A DNA stretch of 50,015 bases, taken from positions 1 to 50,015 of the forward strand of contig CAJTXU010000020.1 in NCBI GenBank assembly GCA_910584125.1. The letters are read 5' to 3'. Source of the DNA: an uncultured Muribaculaceae bacterium. Its GTDB lineage: Bacteria > Bacteroidota > Bacteroidia > Bacteroidales > Muribaculaceae. Shown here piece by piece: positions 9,901 to 19,253 of the stretch. How positions within the stretch are numbered: position 1 is the first letter of the stretch; every line of letters begins with the position of its first letter. The position numbers and the translations under genes are program-made. Below the pieces are notes generated by a model. The model was not told where the DNA came from. It searched no databases and saw only the letters and a list, made by a program, of their open reading frames with translations.

Positions 9901-10014
9901 GATATGAACAATGCCCTGCGCAATGTCCTCGTGGACAATATCGTGCGACAGGACGCGCTGTCGGAACTCGTGGAATCTAACGCGCTTCTCTCATCTCTTT
10001 CAACCATAAGATGA
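6964..10014 (+). CDS. srfC: SrfC-like P-loop protein (putative virulence factor)
   Basis: 1016 aa from ATG 6964, four nt after the previous stop; the longer in-frame start at 6853 would lie inside the SrfB gene. The P-loop GESQVGKS (residues 62-69) follows RANGVKAAAAVF, and FLEYINPLGQGKEATSLISRFT follows it, the arrangement of the SrfC family (COG4458/PF10139). The remaining ~900 residues are mostly alpha-helical with no TM or signal peptide, reminiscent of large GTPases with helical bundles (inference). Its position directly after SrfB supports a two-protein NTPase module. No recognisable SrfA accompanies it; the next gene is a membrane subtilisin instead, which is unusual relative to the enterobacterial srfABC order. 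Confidence 0.8.
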   Translation: MKDIDKTIEAQLKANAKGLDWAHVYLRKGQLEDTRERLIRNRILLKRVARANGVKAAAAVFGESQVGKSYMVDCLLTSEKSVLNVYDARGEATGFLEYINPLGQGKEATSLISRFTTDKVWKNDDFPVRVELLSPIDVVMVIVDTYFNDVQNHTLPKSDSIIAEIERLKNKYGNRQKCQEVITEDEIYELKEYFGMNMLQRGEAFREALKDNRYFETLSAIISGVDPSEWSEVFSYLWNAQPKLTEVFNIIMACLKSLEFSKTVYIKMDAVLRAPGTILHVDRIYELFGLSTVKDDKGNKRTIVSAKVPDMIVLTENGREVSGVKKSEFCALAMEVAFTISGGSDAKAALVAEKPFLEYLDILDFPGSRSRKMIEADFITELDACEMMLRGKVAYLFNKYSQQFLISNLLFCHHSEKSEVTTLPSLLKGWVETTVGKTPQERASFLQNAEVAPLFIIGTKFNMDLKMTPDDSKGDEASKLDAKKYRWTKRFGNLENLLNKSAADNWFLSWTPGETFRNTYLLRSYEYSCQDGLYYGYQTKDPVTGLWSLVYDKEGRLQGELGITEEYVKFFDELKETFKDADFVRNHFADPEVSWREVIGYGERASDGSTRWVPRDGSVYIIRNLTRSSRSMNTVRNIQFSRILGETFECLVKVLHDFYHDDNADAELRRQLNIAGSINLAFDALFGKDKYFFSDFISALTVEEETLHDVVLDTINDMRLVEETDLSMLFAIRAKAEVDPGLSFEENKALLREAYNCATDAELESRLEPFGITVEDIINPPKVMNFSMLIADAVEKTWIGSHLAVDHYGDFVKRGLNQMLLQSLFSNLEVLYKEKVRMSDRIARRIHPYVSSAAGSLDSMSDMLADICSEMINTFVNSVGSAYYDDEMWSDIDSTVNHNNFVVEVDRNEWSSIRVETDKVRSVLPEVFDSFDNVDKILNQIPVDFSRLEHFSNYEEYRKWIERMKISFLATNGIPKYDVDMNNALRNVLVDNIVRQDALSELVESNALLSSLSTIR

Positions 10015-10021
10015 ACATGCC

Positions 10022-12571
10022 ATGGTGGAGCTTTCTACATCAAGAATAAAGGCGTTCTCCCTGACTCTATGCGACGGGCAGGCCGTGGTGCGCAACCAGA
10101 ATCGTATCGCGGGTCTTCTCGGCGTGCGTATGGGCGACGTGCCAACGCGGTTTCACGGGCTTCTTGCCAAGGCCAATTTCATGGGAGGCCCCGGCAATGA
10201 GACCATCATGTGGACCACCGATGTATTCTCGTCAGAGCCTGAGCGTCTAAGCGAACTTCCGGCGGATGAAAGGGCCCGTTACAGCGGGATTCTGAAAGAC
10301 GCCCTCAATGCGTATGCGCGGGCTGTGGCTGACGCTCCTGATCCTGTGAGACGTCTGATTTACGCTGCCGTGACATATCCGTCGGAGGATGCGGTGTTCT
10401 GTGCCGACGACCGTGTGGTGATAACCGAATGGGGTATGACTCCGGTCGGAGAGGGAGGAATGTCGGGGATGCCGTATTCGATTGACGACATTGATCCGGA
10501 GCGTCCTCGCAGGGATGATTCTGAAAAGGATGACGGCGATTCTGATTCTGACGATGGAAAAGACACTCGCGAAGCCGATGAGACCCATAAGGCACGTCAG
10601 ACCGAAGGGAACGCGGATGTCAATGGCATGAACGCCGGAAGACAGGATTCAGTGCGGAATCTGCCGGATGTTGATTCAAGAGCTGGGAATGAGGGCGTCG
10701 GTAATGGAGTGGATGCCGGAATCGGGACGCCTCCTGTGGAGCCGCCGGTTAAAAAAGATGATCGGCCATGGTGGAAGAAGTGGTGGGTCTGGTTGCTTGC
10801 AGCATTGCTTCTCCTGCTTCTATTGCTCTTGATCTTTTCCCGCAGTTGGGGCAGAGCGCCCGACATAGTGCCGGTGACTCCCGAGCTTGGAGAGAATGAC
10901 GTCGTGCTCAGTGATGACAGTCTGCGGTATGTGGCAGCCAATCGTGTGCTGTTGATCCTTACCGCCGGTGATGCTGATCTCGACAGTTTCGCCAAAGACT
11001 TCCGTAAGAAGTACAGTGATGCGGAAAAGTATATATTGTCCAACCCTGATACAGTCTTGAAACGGGTCACGCTCACACTTCCCGCCGAAGAAAGGAGGTC
11101 GATGAGCGAGAGCTTGCCCCGGGAATTCAAGTCCTACGGACTCACGGTGATTCCCGAGACAATGTACGGCGGATCAGGCATGACCAATGATCCGGACCTT
11201 CAGGATGCCGAGCGCAGATGGTATTTCGACGAGTGCTCCGTTTTCGACGCCTGGGACGTGACGAAAGGAGACAAGGATATTGTGGTGGCCGTCATCGACG
11301 ACGGTTTCGATCTTGAGCATCCCGAACTCGCGGGCAAGGTCGTCAAGCCTTTCAATGCCGTGACGCATACCGACAGGGTTTTCCCCTCTCCGAGCGGACA
11401 TGGAACCCATGTGGCCGCCACAGCGGTAGGAAATGCCGGCAACGGCACCGGTATCGCAGGCATAGCGCCTGATTGCAAACTTATGCCGATACAGGTGGGA
11501 GACGCCAACGGGCGTATGTCTATGTCGGCTATTCTTGATGGTGTTGGGTACGCCATCGAGAATGGAGCGGATGTCGTCAATATGTCGCTCGGCATGGCGT
11601 TCGGACCTTTCGTACAGTTCACCCCGATTTACATGCAGAAGAATTTCCGTGCCAATATGTTTCTTGACGAGCAGCGGATATGGGATTACATATTTGAAAT
11701 CGCGCGTCAGAAGAACGTGACGTTTGTGCTTGCGGGTGGCAACGAGAACGTCATAGTGGGCCTTGACCCCATGCAGCGCAGTGGGAAGACCATCAATGTC
11801 TCGGCTGTTCAGCCAGACCGTACGAAGGCGGATTTCTCGAATTTCGGGGATATGTCGACTCTCTCCGCGCCCGGTGTCCATATCTTCAATGCAGTTCCCG
11901 GCAACAGATACACTTTCATGGACGGCACGAGCATGGCTTCGCCTATAGTGGCCGGCGGATGCGCGTTGCTGAAGAGCAACGATCCGACGCTCTCTACGGC
12001 TGAACTTGTGAATATATTGCAGCAGACCGGAAACCCGAGTTCTTCCGATGTCGGTCCGATTGTGAATTTCGCCCGCGCTCTCCGGGGAGACGTAGATGAC
12101 GCGCCTGCGCCCGGTTCGTGCGACGACATCAACTCAAGATACCAGGAATTGCTCGCCGAACTCGATAAGATCAGACGCGAGCATCCTGGATGCATCCAGA
12201 CGCCTGATACGCTGTCGCTGCCGGAACATTTCACCGCGCGTGATCTGGCAGGCCGTTGGAAGAGCACCACGAGCCTGTTTAATGAGAATAATGAACAGGT
12301 GGTGATATATTTTACGTTCGACGGCACTCCTAAAGGTAGACTCGAGATAGTCGAGCCCTCGGGTGAGGTGTACTCGGCATCTCTTGATGTCGCGGTCGCC
12401 AACGACGCGGTCAATATCAACCAGACGTCGGATGCGGTCGGTCGGTCGCAGAGGAAATATAATCCCTATCGCTTCGTGATAAGGCCTGACCGGCAACGAA
12501 GGGCCGACGGCCATGCCGACAATAAGGTGGAGGTGGCCAATAAATTCGACTTCAACCTGATCCGAATATAG
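10022..12571 (+). CDS. Membrane-anchored subtilisin-like (S8) serine protease with novel N-terminal domain
   Basis: 849 aa. Residues ~1-145 are an unrecognised domain without signal peptide. Residues ~150-245 are a low-complexity acidic, Ser/Asp-rich linker. Residues ~254-276 (VWLLAALLLLLLLLLIF) are a single TM, so the N-terminus should be cytoplasmic and the rest periplasmic. The S8 domain spans ~390-690: Asp in AVIDDGFDLEHPEL (~426), His in SGHGTHVAA (~460), oxyanion Asn region in AGGNEN (~580) and Ser in GTSMASPIVAGG (~638). The full catalytic triad is therefore present. A C-terminal ~150 residues form a beta-rich tail. Starting 8 nt after the SrfC stop, it probably links cytoplasmic SrfB/SrfC to periplasmic proteolysis. 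The topology is inferred. Confidence 0.88.
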   Translation: MVELSTSRIKAFSLTLCDGQAVVRNQNRIAGLLGVRMGDVPTRFHGLLAKANFMGGPGNETIMWTTDVFSSEPERLSELPADERARYSGILKDALNAYARAVADAPDPVRRLIYAAVTYPSEDAVFCADDRVVITEWGMTPVGEGGMSGMPYSIDDIDPERPRRDDSEKDDGDSDSDDGKDTREADETHKARQTEGNADVNGMNAGRQDSVRNLPDVDSRAGNEGVGNGVDAGIGTPPVEPPVKKDDRPWWKKWWVWLLAALLLLLLLLLIFSRSWGRAPDIVPVTPELGENDVVLSDDSLRYVAANRVLLILTAGDADLDSFAKDFRKKYSDAEKYILSNPDTVLKRVTLTLPAEERRSMSESLPREFKSYGLTVIPETMYGGSGMTNDPDLQDAERRWYFDECSVFDAWDVTKGDKDIVVAVIDDGFDLEHPELAGKVVKPFNAVTHTDRVFPSPSGHGTHVAATAVGNAGNGTGIAGIAPDCKLMPIQVGDANGRMSMSAILDGVGYAIENGADVVNMSLGMAFGPFVQFTPIYMQKNFRANMFLDEQRIWDYIFEIARQKNVTFVLAGGNENVIVGLDPMQRSGKTINVSAVQPDRTKADFSNFGDMSTLSAPGVHIFNAVPGNRYTFMDGTSMASPIVAGGCALLKSNDPTLSTAELVNILQQTGNPSSSDVGPIVNFARALRGDVDDAPAPGSCDDINSRYQELLAELDKIRREHPGCIQTPDTLSLPEHFTARDLAGRWKSTTSLFNENNEQVVIYFTFDGTPKGRLEIVEPSGEVYSASLDVAVANDAVNINQTSDAVGRSQRKYNPYRFVIRPDRQRRADGHADNKVEVANKFDFNLIRI

Positions 12572-12604
12572 AAAAACAAAGGTAAAACAACATAAAAAGG
12601 TTTT

Positions 12605-13519
12605 ATGAAAACAGTATTGAATGTCCTCAGCGGACTTGGATTGCTCGCCTGGTGTCTCTGCTTCACCTTGGGATATAGTTTCCGGGAGAGAGGCGCGCTT
12701 ATGATGGCCATTGTTTTGGGCGTATGTCTGCTGGCTTTGATGGGAATCGTGTTCTATCTGATGAGGCGCTGGAGCCATCCGTCAGGAGGAGAGCACCGCG
12801 CCAACGCGAGACGCTATGAATATATCTGCCTCGGAATCTATTTCATTGCTGTCCTGGTGTCCGCGACGTGTGTCGCGCAGTTCATCACTGTCCAGTCGAA
12901 AGTGAAGAATGATGTGCAGCCAAAGGCCAGAGAACGAATCGCCGAGCTGCAGATGGTGTTCGGCGGCGAGAGCGTTTCGGGTAGTTATCTCAATTATGTG
13001 GCGGAGAAACGAGCTTCATACGAATTGAAGGTCAAGGCGCAGTATCATAATATACCGGGTGATGTCGCTGATAAAAACGCCACGATGAAGGGCGCGGCGC
13101 TCGAGCGGACCCTCAAAGGTGACGACAAGTTCGATATCCTTAAGCGCGAGGTCAATGATTATCTCGGTTCGCAGAACACGCGTATCTGGTCTCCGTTCAC
13201 CTTGACGAGGGACCTCACGGTTCTCGACGAAAAATTGCCGGACTGGGAAAATCAGCTGGTGGAATTTTCGAAAGGTGATGAATGGACAGTCTCCGAACCT
13301 TATTCGGTTCAATCCGTTGCGACGGGGAGCCTGGCGCAGGAGATATCGAAGCCTCGCGGAGGTGTGTATTCCGGCATGTCGATTGTCCTGATACTGGTGA
13401 TTCAGTTTGTGATTCTGCTCTCGTATATCGCAGGGCGCGAGACCGGAGGCAGAATCTCGAAACCGAAGAAAGACCAGAACGTCGCGTCATGGAATCCGTC
13501 GAGGTTCGAAGGCGACTGA
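12605..13519 (+). CDS. Multi-TM membrane protein of the srf operon
   Basis: 304 aa, not assigned to a family. Hydrophobic segments at ~5-25 (VLSGLGLLAWCLCFTLGYSF), ~33-55 (MMAIVLGVCLLALMGIVFYLM), ~75-98 (CLGIYFIAVLVSATCVAQFI) and ~259-280 (SIVLILVIQFVILLSYIAG) give four TM helices with a ~160-residue soluble loop between TM3 and TM4 and a short charged C-tail. It lies between the membrane protease and the GTPase-like protein and probably forms part of the inner-membrane platform (inference). Confidence 0.75.
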   Translation: MKTVLNVLSGLGLLAWCLCFTLGYSFRERGALMMAIVLGVCLLALMGIVFYLMRRWSHPSGGEHRANARRYEYICLGIYFIAVLVSATCVAQFITVQSKVKNDVQPKARERIAELQMVFGGESVSGSYLNYVAEKRASYELKVKAQYHNIPGDVADKNATMKGAALERTLKGDDKFDILKREVNDYLGSQNTRIWSPFTLTRDLTVLDEKLPDWENQLVEFSKGDEWTVSEPYSVQSVATGSLAQEISKPRGGVYSGMSIVLILVIQFVILLSYIAGRETGGRISKPKKDQNVASWNPSRFEGD

Positions 13520-13563
13520 CAAATCACGAATAAACAAAAACTAAACCTATAGACAATATCAGA

Positions 13564-15126
13564 ATGCAAGACTTTGATCCTACGGCTCTTGACTCGTACA
13601 CCCCCGTCCAACTCGCCGATTTTATAGAGAACGGGCAGCTTACGAAAGAAGAGCTTTACAATGATCTGGGATATCACGCCTCCAAGCGTCCGGCTTTCGA
13701 GGCTGAGTGGAATCTCAGGGAGACAAGGCGCATGGAGCGTGAGCATCTGCCCATAGAGGATGAGGAGATGTGGCAGTGGGCGCAGGAGCAGCACACCATC
13801 AATGCCTATACGAAATATCTCAAGAAATACGACACGCATGTGCCGGGCGAATATCGTGGTGCCCATGTATTCGATGCCAGACAGGCAATCGATGATCTCC
13901 GTGAGGCCGCGGAGAAGTTGCGCGTAGAACTGTTTCAGGCGATGATTTCTTCGCCGTGGATATTTAACGATGCCGTTATCAGGATGTTGGTGAAGGGGGT
14001 AAGTTCGGAGGAGATGAGAAGAGTCCGGACACAGACCGATATTGGGTCGAGATTTATCGCAACGGGAAATACCATCACCTTCGATGAGATGAAGGCTGCG
14101 GGAGTCGTTCCTGATGGATTCACACTTGAGAAACTGACAGCTCCCGACTACAATAATCTGCCACAGAAAAATATCGGCGAGTTGGGCGATTTCCCGGTTG
14201 ATCGGCGAACTGATGTCTATTTCTTAGGGGTTCCCCGTGGGGGTAAATCGTCTGTCCTTGCCGGCATTTTTACTGAGATGCAGCGTAGGGGTATTGTGAC
14301 GTATGTGCCACAGTACAATCATGAAGGACGGGATTTGTGCAACGCTTACTATTGGGGATTGATAAGAGCTGTCGAATCCTCGCAGTATCCGGTCTCTACA
14401 TATGGGGATACAATCAGTTTTCTCAAACTTGATTTGAGAAATAATCAAAAACGTATAAATCCCCTTACTTTCGTCGAGATTTCAGGTGAGTCGTTCAGAC
14501 ATATCGCAGGAGGGCTTGGCGGAGGGGCTGAGGTATGGAACAATCTTGGAGCCGGACAATGCCTACGTAGCAGTAATCGGAAACTCCTTTTCTTCATTGT
14601 TGACTACGGCGTCTTCAAGGGCACCAATACCCTTTTCCGAGATACAGATCAGCTTCAGGCCCTTCAGAACTCGCTGACAGTGCTCAGTACCGACGGAGAA
14701 GGCCCCGCTCGGCAGAAGAATTGCACGATGAGCAAGGTGGATACTGTCGCTGTGATTGTGACCAAGAGCGACCTCATGGGAGAGAATCTTCCGTCGGGAG
14801 TCAAGATGGATATGGCCAAAAGCTATCTTGAAGCCAAGTTCAACGGATTCATGAACAATTTGTATGACGTGTGTCAACAGTTCGGCATAAACCGTCCGAA
14901 TGGTTACAGCCCTTATATACTGACGTTCAGTCTCGGGAAATTGCTGATTGGCAACAAGTGTCTCTACGACAGCACTGACTCTGCGAATATCATTGAATTC
15001 ATGTCATCTGTGACGCAGAGCCGTTCTACACGGGGAGGTGGAATTTTCAGCACCATTTTCGGCGGCGGTCAAACCAATCGGCGAAACGGAGGAAATACCC
15101 AAAACGGAGGTAACACAAGGCATTAA
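13564..15126 (+). CDS. GTPase-like P-loop protein with helical N-terminal domain
   Basis: 520 aa. Residues ~1-120 are helical and include an AWxxA..NT..AY..YL..Y-like repeat (WQWAQEQHTINAYTKYLKKY) of the type seen in small helical adaptor domains. The P-loop is FLGVPRGGKSS (residues 220-230). VEISGE (~310) may be the switch/Walker B region, LLFFIVDYG lies near ~345, and VIVTKSDLMG (T400-K401-S402-D403) is a good G4 specificity motif (TKxD), suggesting GTP. The Gly/Asn-rich C-terminus (GGGQTNRRNGGNTQNGGNT) is probably disordered. With the SrfC-like protein it gives the operon two P-loop proteins besides the actin-fold SrfB. No TM or signal peptide; cytoplasmic. The family assignment beyond GTPase-like is open. 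Confidence 0.75.
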   Translation: MQDFDPTALDSYTPVQLADFIENGQLTKEELYNDLGYHASKRPAFEAEWNLRETRRMEREHLPIEDEEMWQWAQEQHTINAYTKYLKKYDTHVPGEYRGAHVFDARQAIDDLREAAEKLRVELFQAMISSPWIFNDAVIRMLVKGVSSEEMRRVRTQTDIGSRFIATGNTITFDEMKAAGVVPDGFTLEKLTAPDYNNLPQKNIGELGDFPVDRRTDVYFLGVPRGGKSSVLAGIFTEMQRRGIVTYVPQYNHEGRDLCNAYYWGLIRAVESSQYPVSTYGDTISFLKLDLRNNQKRINPLTFVEISGESFRHIAGGLGGGAEVWNNLGAGQCLRSSNRKLLFFIVDYGVFKGTNTLFRDTDQLQALQNSLTVLSTDGEGPARQKNCTMSKVDTVAVIVTKSDLMGENLPSGVKMDMAKSYLEAKFNGFMNNLYDVCQQFGINRPNGYSPYILTFSLGKLLIGNKCLYDSTDSANIIEFMSSVTQSRSTRGGGIFSTIFGGGQTNRRNGGNTQNGGNTRH

Positions 15127-15128
15127 AG

Positions 15129-15168
15129 AATGATGCATACAGAACAAGAATGATGCATACAGAAGAAA
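15129..15168 (+). repeat. 20-bp tandem duplication at the start of the 1096-aa gene
   Basis: GAATGATGCATACAGAACAA is followed directly by GAATGATGCATACAGAAGAA, differing at one base. The first copy makes a decoy start (ATG 15130) that opens 7 codons and stops at a TGA overlapping the real ATGATG at 15150. Translational reinitiation at 15150 is therefore possible. Confidence 0.8.
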
Positions 15169-18100
15169 TAGGATTGGTGATATGGGGTCTCAAGGGAGGC
15201 TTCAGGGTTATATGTTCCAACGGCGCGGTGGACTATACGCGTCCGGATGAGTCGGGTACGATATGGGACACCCGCTCGTATGTCAGATATGTCGACAACG
15301 GGGTGAATGTCTATGGACTGGACGTGACTCCGCAATACGCGGTTTATAAGCTGTACCGTTCATGTAATGATACCGGTACTGGCGGCTTCGTAGCCATCTC
15401 GGCATACGTGCCGCATGCGCTGCGGGTCGAGAATATGCGCGAGGTCCTGGACTCCATGATGTCTTCCTATTTCGAGGAATACGTGCATCCGCTCTACGGC
15501 ACTTATATCGCCGGAAAATATGACGATATCCAGCCTTTTGTCTCGCAGTTCAGGTCACTTGCGAAAATCGTTCAGGCTCCGGGCCGGGACAGGATAACTG
15601 TCTCGGCCTCCGGCACGGAGCCGGGAATCAGGCTTTACGCGGATACTGCGGAAGTGGACGGTTTCTTCATGCGGCCCCACCGCAAGGAATTCGCGGCATG
15701 CCGCGAGGTGATGTTCGTCAGCAGAAGCATATTCGACCGCATTCCGGAAACCCTGGAGTTCCTGCATAAACCGAACATCATAGAGCATGTCAGCGAGCCG
15801 GATCCCCTGCCTGAACTCGTAATTGAGAAACGAGGCGCCGATGAACTCATGTCGTTTACTGTGAACGGCAAAGCCTGTCTTGCGAACGCGTCCATACCCG
15901 TCAATGATTTCGATATGGTCAATATCGAAGTCAGCCGCCCCCATCATCAGAATTCCACGATAAGCGGCACGGTGGCAGACCTTCTACGTACGGGATATCT
16001 CCACAAGTCTGGTCCGCGGATTGTATTCAGTACATCAGTCTTGCCATTCTCGCCCAAGAGATATGAGGTGCGTCTGACCCTTGACGGCCGACAGTTGCCT
16101 GATGACACGGTTTTCGTGACATTGGGACAGAAGACTCCTGTCGCCGTCAGGAACGGCAGATTCCCTGTCGAGGGGGACGATGTGACGCGGGAGGTAATCT
16201 GGAAGATGAAGCCCAATGGATACTCGGATCCTGTTCTTTCTGGCAAGAACATCAAGCTCAGCGCAGAACGTGTTTTGTCGGGACCCATCAATCTTGAGAC
16301 AGACAGATTCGAATTTGACCTGACGGTTGGTGCCGTGAAGGCGACTTATCTGACTGCGGTTTTTTCGAAACCACAAATGGCAGTCGTGTCTATCCCGATA
16401 AAAAAAGGATACAACGACAAAATCTCATTCATTCTTCCCCGTGACGGTTATCGCAAGGAAGACTGCCGTTTCGAGACGCAGGGCGAAAGCGAAATCGAGG
16501 TGGAGGACAGTCATATTTTTGTCGAGCCCAAGTCATATGATTATACGCTTCGAATCGGGGAATGTGCGGTTTCTCGTTTCGACTGGGATTTTTATGTAAA
16601 TGATTCTCCGCGCCGTAAAGGGAACATTATAAGCCTTAAACGCAAGGAGAGTCCGACATCCGGAAAGCTGGTGATCTGTGGAAGAGAATTCAGTTTCCAC
16701 GTCGTGGGCAACGAGATTTGTGTGGATCAGGGTTACCTTGTCGAGCCTGAACCCCGAGGGTCGAGTGTGACTATACGATACAAGAGAGAATCAATCGATG
16801 TCTACGGCTCCGAGCTATTCCCCGGCCCCGTTCAGGTCGACTCCGATATCTATGTGCGTGAATACTATGACAGCGGTGCCATTCGGGTCGTAAGAGTATC
16901 GCGCAAAGCAAATCCGGATGCTTCGATGGGGCTGTCGACAGGCTTCAACGAAAAGACGAACTGGTCCGGCGGAACAGGTGTAATCGGCGGAACGGGTGCT
17001 GGACCTGCGTTTGAGGCTCCCAAATGCCTACGCGTAGAGCTCATAGGTTGCAAGGGCGCGTCGATTGACTATGGAGCGTACCATCCTCTCGATGCAGGGG
17101 AAGAGAGAGATTATTTCGACTTGAAAAATAGTGAGGCGCGGATTAAGATAAAGAAACGTCAGTGTGTCATCTATAGAGACATGAATCACTACTATAGATC
17201 AGCTGAATTAGATTGGCAAAACAAAAAGAACGGTTTCAAAGTCGTGTATTCTCCTGATGGAAAGAACTGCACGGTTACCCGTGTCAGCCGTCCTTCGCGT
17301 GGAATCGTCGGCCGTCTGCGTGACAACATGCTGGTGGTGGCATTATGTGTCCTTGGAATTGTACTTATAGGGATTGCCGCCGCCATATTCTGGCCGAGCC
17401 CTGCGGCTGATTCTGGAAATATTGCTGTACGCTATCAATTGAAAGCCAATAGGGGAACATTCGAAGGGGATCCGAATCTGGATGTCTTGGACAGTCTTAA
17501 GATTACGGGCATAACTGGAGGAAAATACATTCAGGTCTCTCCTGATTCATCAAGCGTGGAAATTATCTACGACAAGGATCAATATGATCAAAATCGTTCC
17601 GAGTATGTAGCCGAAATATTAAAAGCCAATATCAAGGGTCAGTGGAAGAAATCCGATATGACTTTTAAATTTGGCCTAAAGGAAAATCTCAAGGAAACGG
17701 ATCTTTCCCAGATTCTGGCATCTTATGCGGATGATTCCGAGAAGGATGCGAAAGCCGGAGTGATTAACTTCTCTCCCGAGTTTTTACAGAATCTCGATAG
17801 CTTAGGCAAAATACAAGAAATGGGAAAAATGCAGGAATTTGCTGCGATGCTTGACAGCGTCACTCATAAGCTTATCCATGCCTTTCTCGACAATTATACT
17901 TGGACTAAAATTACTGCTCCTGAAGTGCTTGCTAAAGATCCGAAAGAGTTAAAGGCAAAGCACATTCTGAAATTCGGTTGCGATCATCAGGTGGAAGAAG
18001 CTGGTGAAGAGCCCAAAGAGTCACTGGAGACCGTTAATCCAGAAACTCCAGCTCAGGATGCTGCGGAGCTGAGGAGAGTACAGGTGGTAGAAGAAGCTGA

Positions 18101-18440
18101 TTCCATGATTACGAAACTACATTCTAAAGGTTGTTCTATCAAAACAGTAAACAAGGTTGAAGCGTGGTACAATAATAAATTATCTGATGAGGAAAGAACT
18201 CTTATTGAAGATAAGAAGATAAAGCAAAGGATAGATGCATATAGAACTTTTTTTAATGCGGGAAGTGAAAAGGATTTAGCAGGCCTCATACCAACTAACA
18301 CCATTAATTTGTTTAGCCCTTATCAAAGGAAGGTTATAAATAAAGGATATGGTGCAGGGCCTACTAAATTCGAGAATCTGAAAAAAAGGTACGGTATGTC
18401 ATTTAATGTTCCGGAAACCACGCTAAACACAAAAAATTAA
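15150..18440 (+). CDS. Large single-TM protein, srf operon
   Basis: 1096 aa, no family recognised. Residues ~1-130 (GLVIWGLKGGFRVICSNGAV onward) form a compact mixed alpha/beta domain; ~200-700 is beta-rich with several Ig-like-sized segments; ~727-749 is a TM (LVVALCVLGIVLIGIAAAIFW); ~750-970 lies beyond the membrane. Residues ~978-1090 form a C-terminal domain (KLHSKGCSIKTVNKVEAWYNN ... FSPYQRKVINKGYG ... FENLKKRYGMSF) also found at the end of the 305-aa protein at 20508. With no signal peptide, the N-terminal ~725 residues are probably cytoplasmic and the C-terminus periplasmic. The 3' end is more AT-rich than the rest. Start: the second of two tandemly duplicated ATGATG sites. Confidence 0.82.
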   Translation: MMHTEEIGLVIWGLKGGFRVICSNGAVDYTRPDESGTIWDTRSYVRYVDNGVNVYGLDVTPQYAVYKLYRSCNDTGTGGFVAISAYVPHALRVENMREVLDSMMSSYFEEYVHPLYGTYIAGKYDDIQPFVSQFRSLAKIVQAPGRDRITVSASGTEPGIRLYADTAEVDGFFMRPHRKEFAACREVMFVSRSIFDRIPETLEFLHKPNIIEHVSEPDPLPELVIEKRGADELMSFTVNGKACLANASIPVNDFDMVNIEVSRPHHQNSTISGTVADLLRTGYLHKSGPRIVFSTSVLPFSPKRYEVRLTLDGRQLPDDTVFVTLGQKTPVAVRNGRFPVEGDDVTREVIWKMKPNGYSDPVLSGKNIKLSAERVLSGPINLETDRFEFDLTVGAVKATYLTAVFSKPQMAVVSIPIKKGYNDKISFILPRDGYRKEDCRFETQGESEIEVEDSHIFVEPKSYDYTLRIGECAVSRFDWDFYVNDSPRRKGNIISLKRKESPTSGKLVICGREFSFHVVGNEICVDQGYLVEPEPRGSSVTIRYKRESIDVYGSELFPGPVQVDSDIYVREYYDSGAIRVVRVSRKANPDASMGLSTGFNEKTNWSGGTGVIGGTGAGPAFEAPKCLRVELIGCKGASIDYGAYHPLDAGEERDYFDLKNSEARIKIKKRQCVIYRDMNHYYRSAELDWQNKKNGFKVVYSPDGKNCTVTRVSRPSRGIVGRLRDNMLVVALCVLGIVLIGIAAAIFWPSPAADSGNIAVRYQLKANRGTFEGDPNLDVLDSLKITGITGGKYIQVSPDSSSVEIIYDKDQYDQNRSEYVAEILKANIKGQWKKSDMTFKFGLKENLKETDLSQILASYADDSEKDAKAGVINFSPEFLQNLDSLGKIQEMGKMQEFAAMLDSVTHKLIHAFLDNYTWTKITAPEVLAKDPKELKAKHILKFGCDHQVEEAGEEPKESLETVNPETPAQDAAELRRVQVVEEADSMITKLHSKGCSIKTVNKVEAWYNNKLSDEERTLIEDKKIKQRIDAYRTFFNAGSEKDLAGLIPTNTINLFSPYQRKVINKGYGAGPTKFENLKKRYGMSFNVPETTLNTKN

Positions 18441-18456
18441 AATTATTAATAAGAAT

Positions 18457-19242
18457 ATGAGATTGAGTAAGCTAATAGCTGTTATCAGTTGCTTATGTCT
18501 TCTGGTTTCCTGTAGCGGGAAATCGGATACTATACAAGACAAAACGGACACTGCCCAGAAGTCAAAACAGCTTCTCCTACAGGAAAAGTATATCGACGAG
18601 ATGGGGGAGAAACCGTGGAGTGCAGTCGAGTATGAAAATATCAAGAAAGAGCAGATACCGACTCTTTCCGAGCCTTCGGAACAAAGTTCAGCATATGACT
18701 ACTTGGATGCAGTCTATCTCGGTGTGATGGTTCGCGATGCGGGAAACATTCTGAAAAACGGGTGTGTGTCTGACGGCGCGCACAGCACACTCAATGCCAT
18801 TCTGGCTGAACTCGGCAAATTCAAGACCGAGAGTGTAAAAGGTATGTCGGAGGTCACTAAGATGAAGAAGATTCATGATGATGCGTCCAACTTTGCTAAT
18901 CAGGGCATTTCAAATCAGAGTGTGGGTTCGTTTGTTCCCTACGAAGCGTCATATGAAGCGGCGTATAAAAGCGAAGCGAGGGAATATCTAAGAAACAGTT
19001 CTCTGAAATGCAAACATATCAGAGAAAAACTTGAATCTCTGACGCGGGATGACGCCTACCTTTCGCGACGCCGGAACTATTGCCAGCAGATCACCAACCT
19101 TTATCTTCGTCAGACTTCGGATGCGTCCATGGGAACACGCAATAGAGTAAAAGGTTTATTGGTGGGAGCTTTGTCTGAGTCTGCCACAAGCGTCTGGAGA
19201 TCTCAGATAGACAAGCACTATAATGATTTGAATGCTCGCTAA
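18457..19242 (+). CDS. Lipoprotein, srf operon
   Basis: 261 aa. The signal MRLSKLIAVISCLCLLVSC-SGK has a lipobox (LVSC, Cys19), so the mature protein is lipidated and probably in the outer membrane or periplasmic leaflet. The rest is predominantly alpha-helical and charged, with no recognised domain. It lies 16 nt after the 1096-aa gene and 5 nt before the next start, consistent with one operon. Confidence 0.78.
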   Translation: MRLSKLIAVISCLCLLVSCSGKSDTIQDKTDTAQKSKQLLLQEKYIDEMGEKPWSAVEYENIKKEQIPTLSEPSEQSSAYDYLDAVYLGVMVRDAGNILKNGCVSDGAHSTLNAILAELGKFKTESVKGMSEVTKMKKIHDDASNFANQGISNQSVGSFVPYEASYEAAYKSEAREYLRNSSLKCKHIREKLESLTRDDAYLSRRRNYCQQITNLYLRQTSDASMGTRNRVKGLLVGALSESATSVWRSQIDKHYNDLNAR

Positions 19243-19253
19243 TCTGTATGTCT

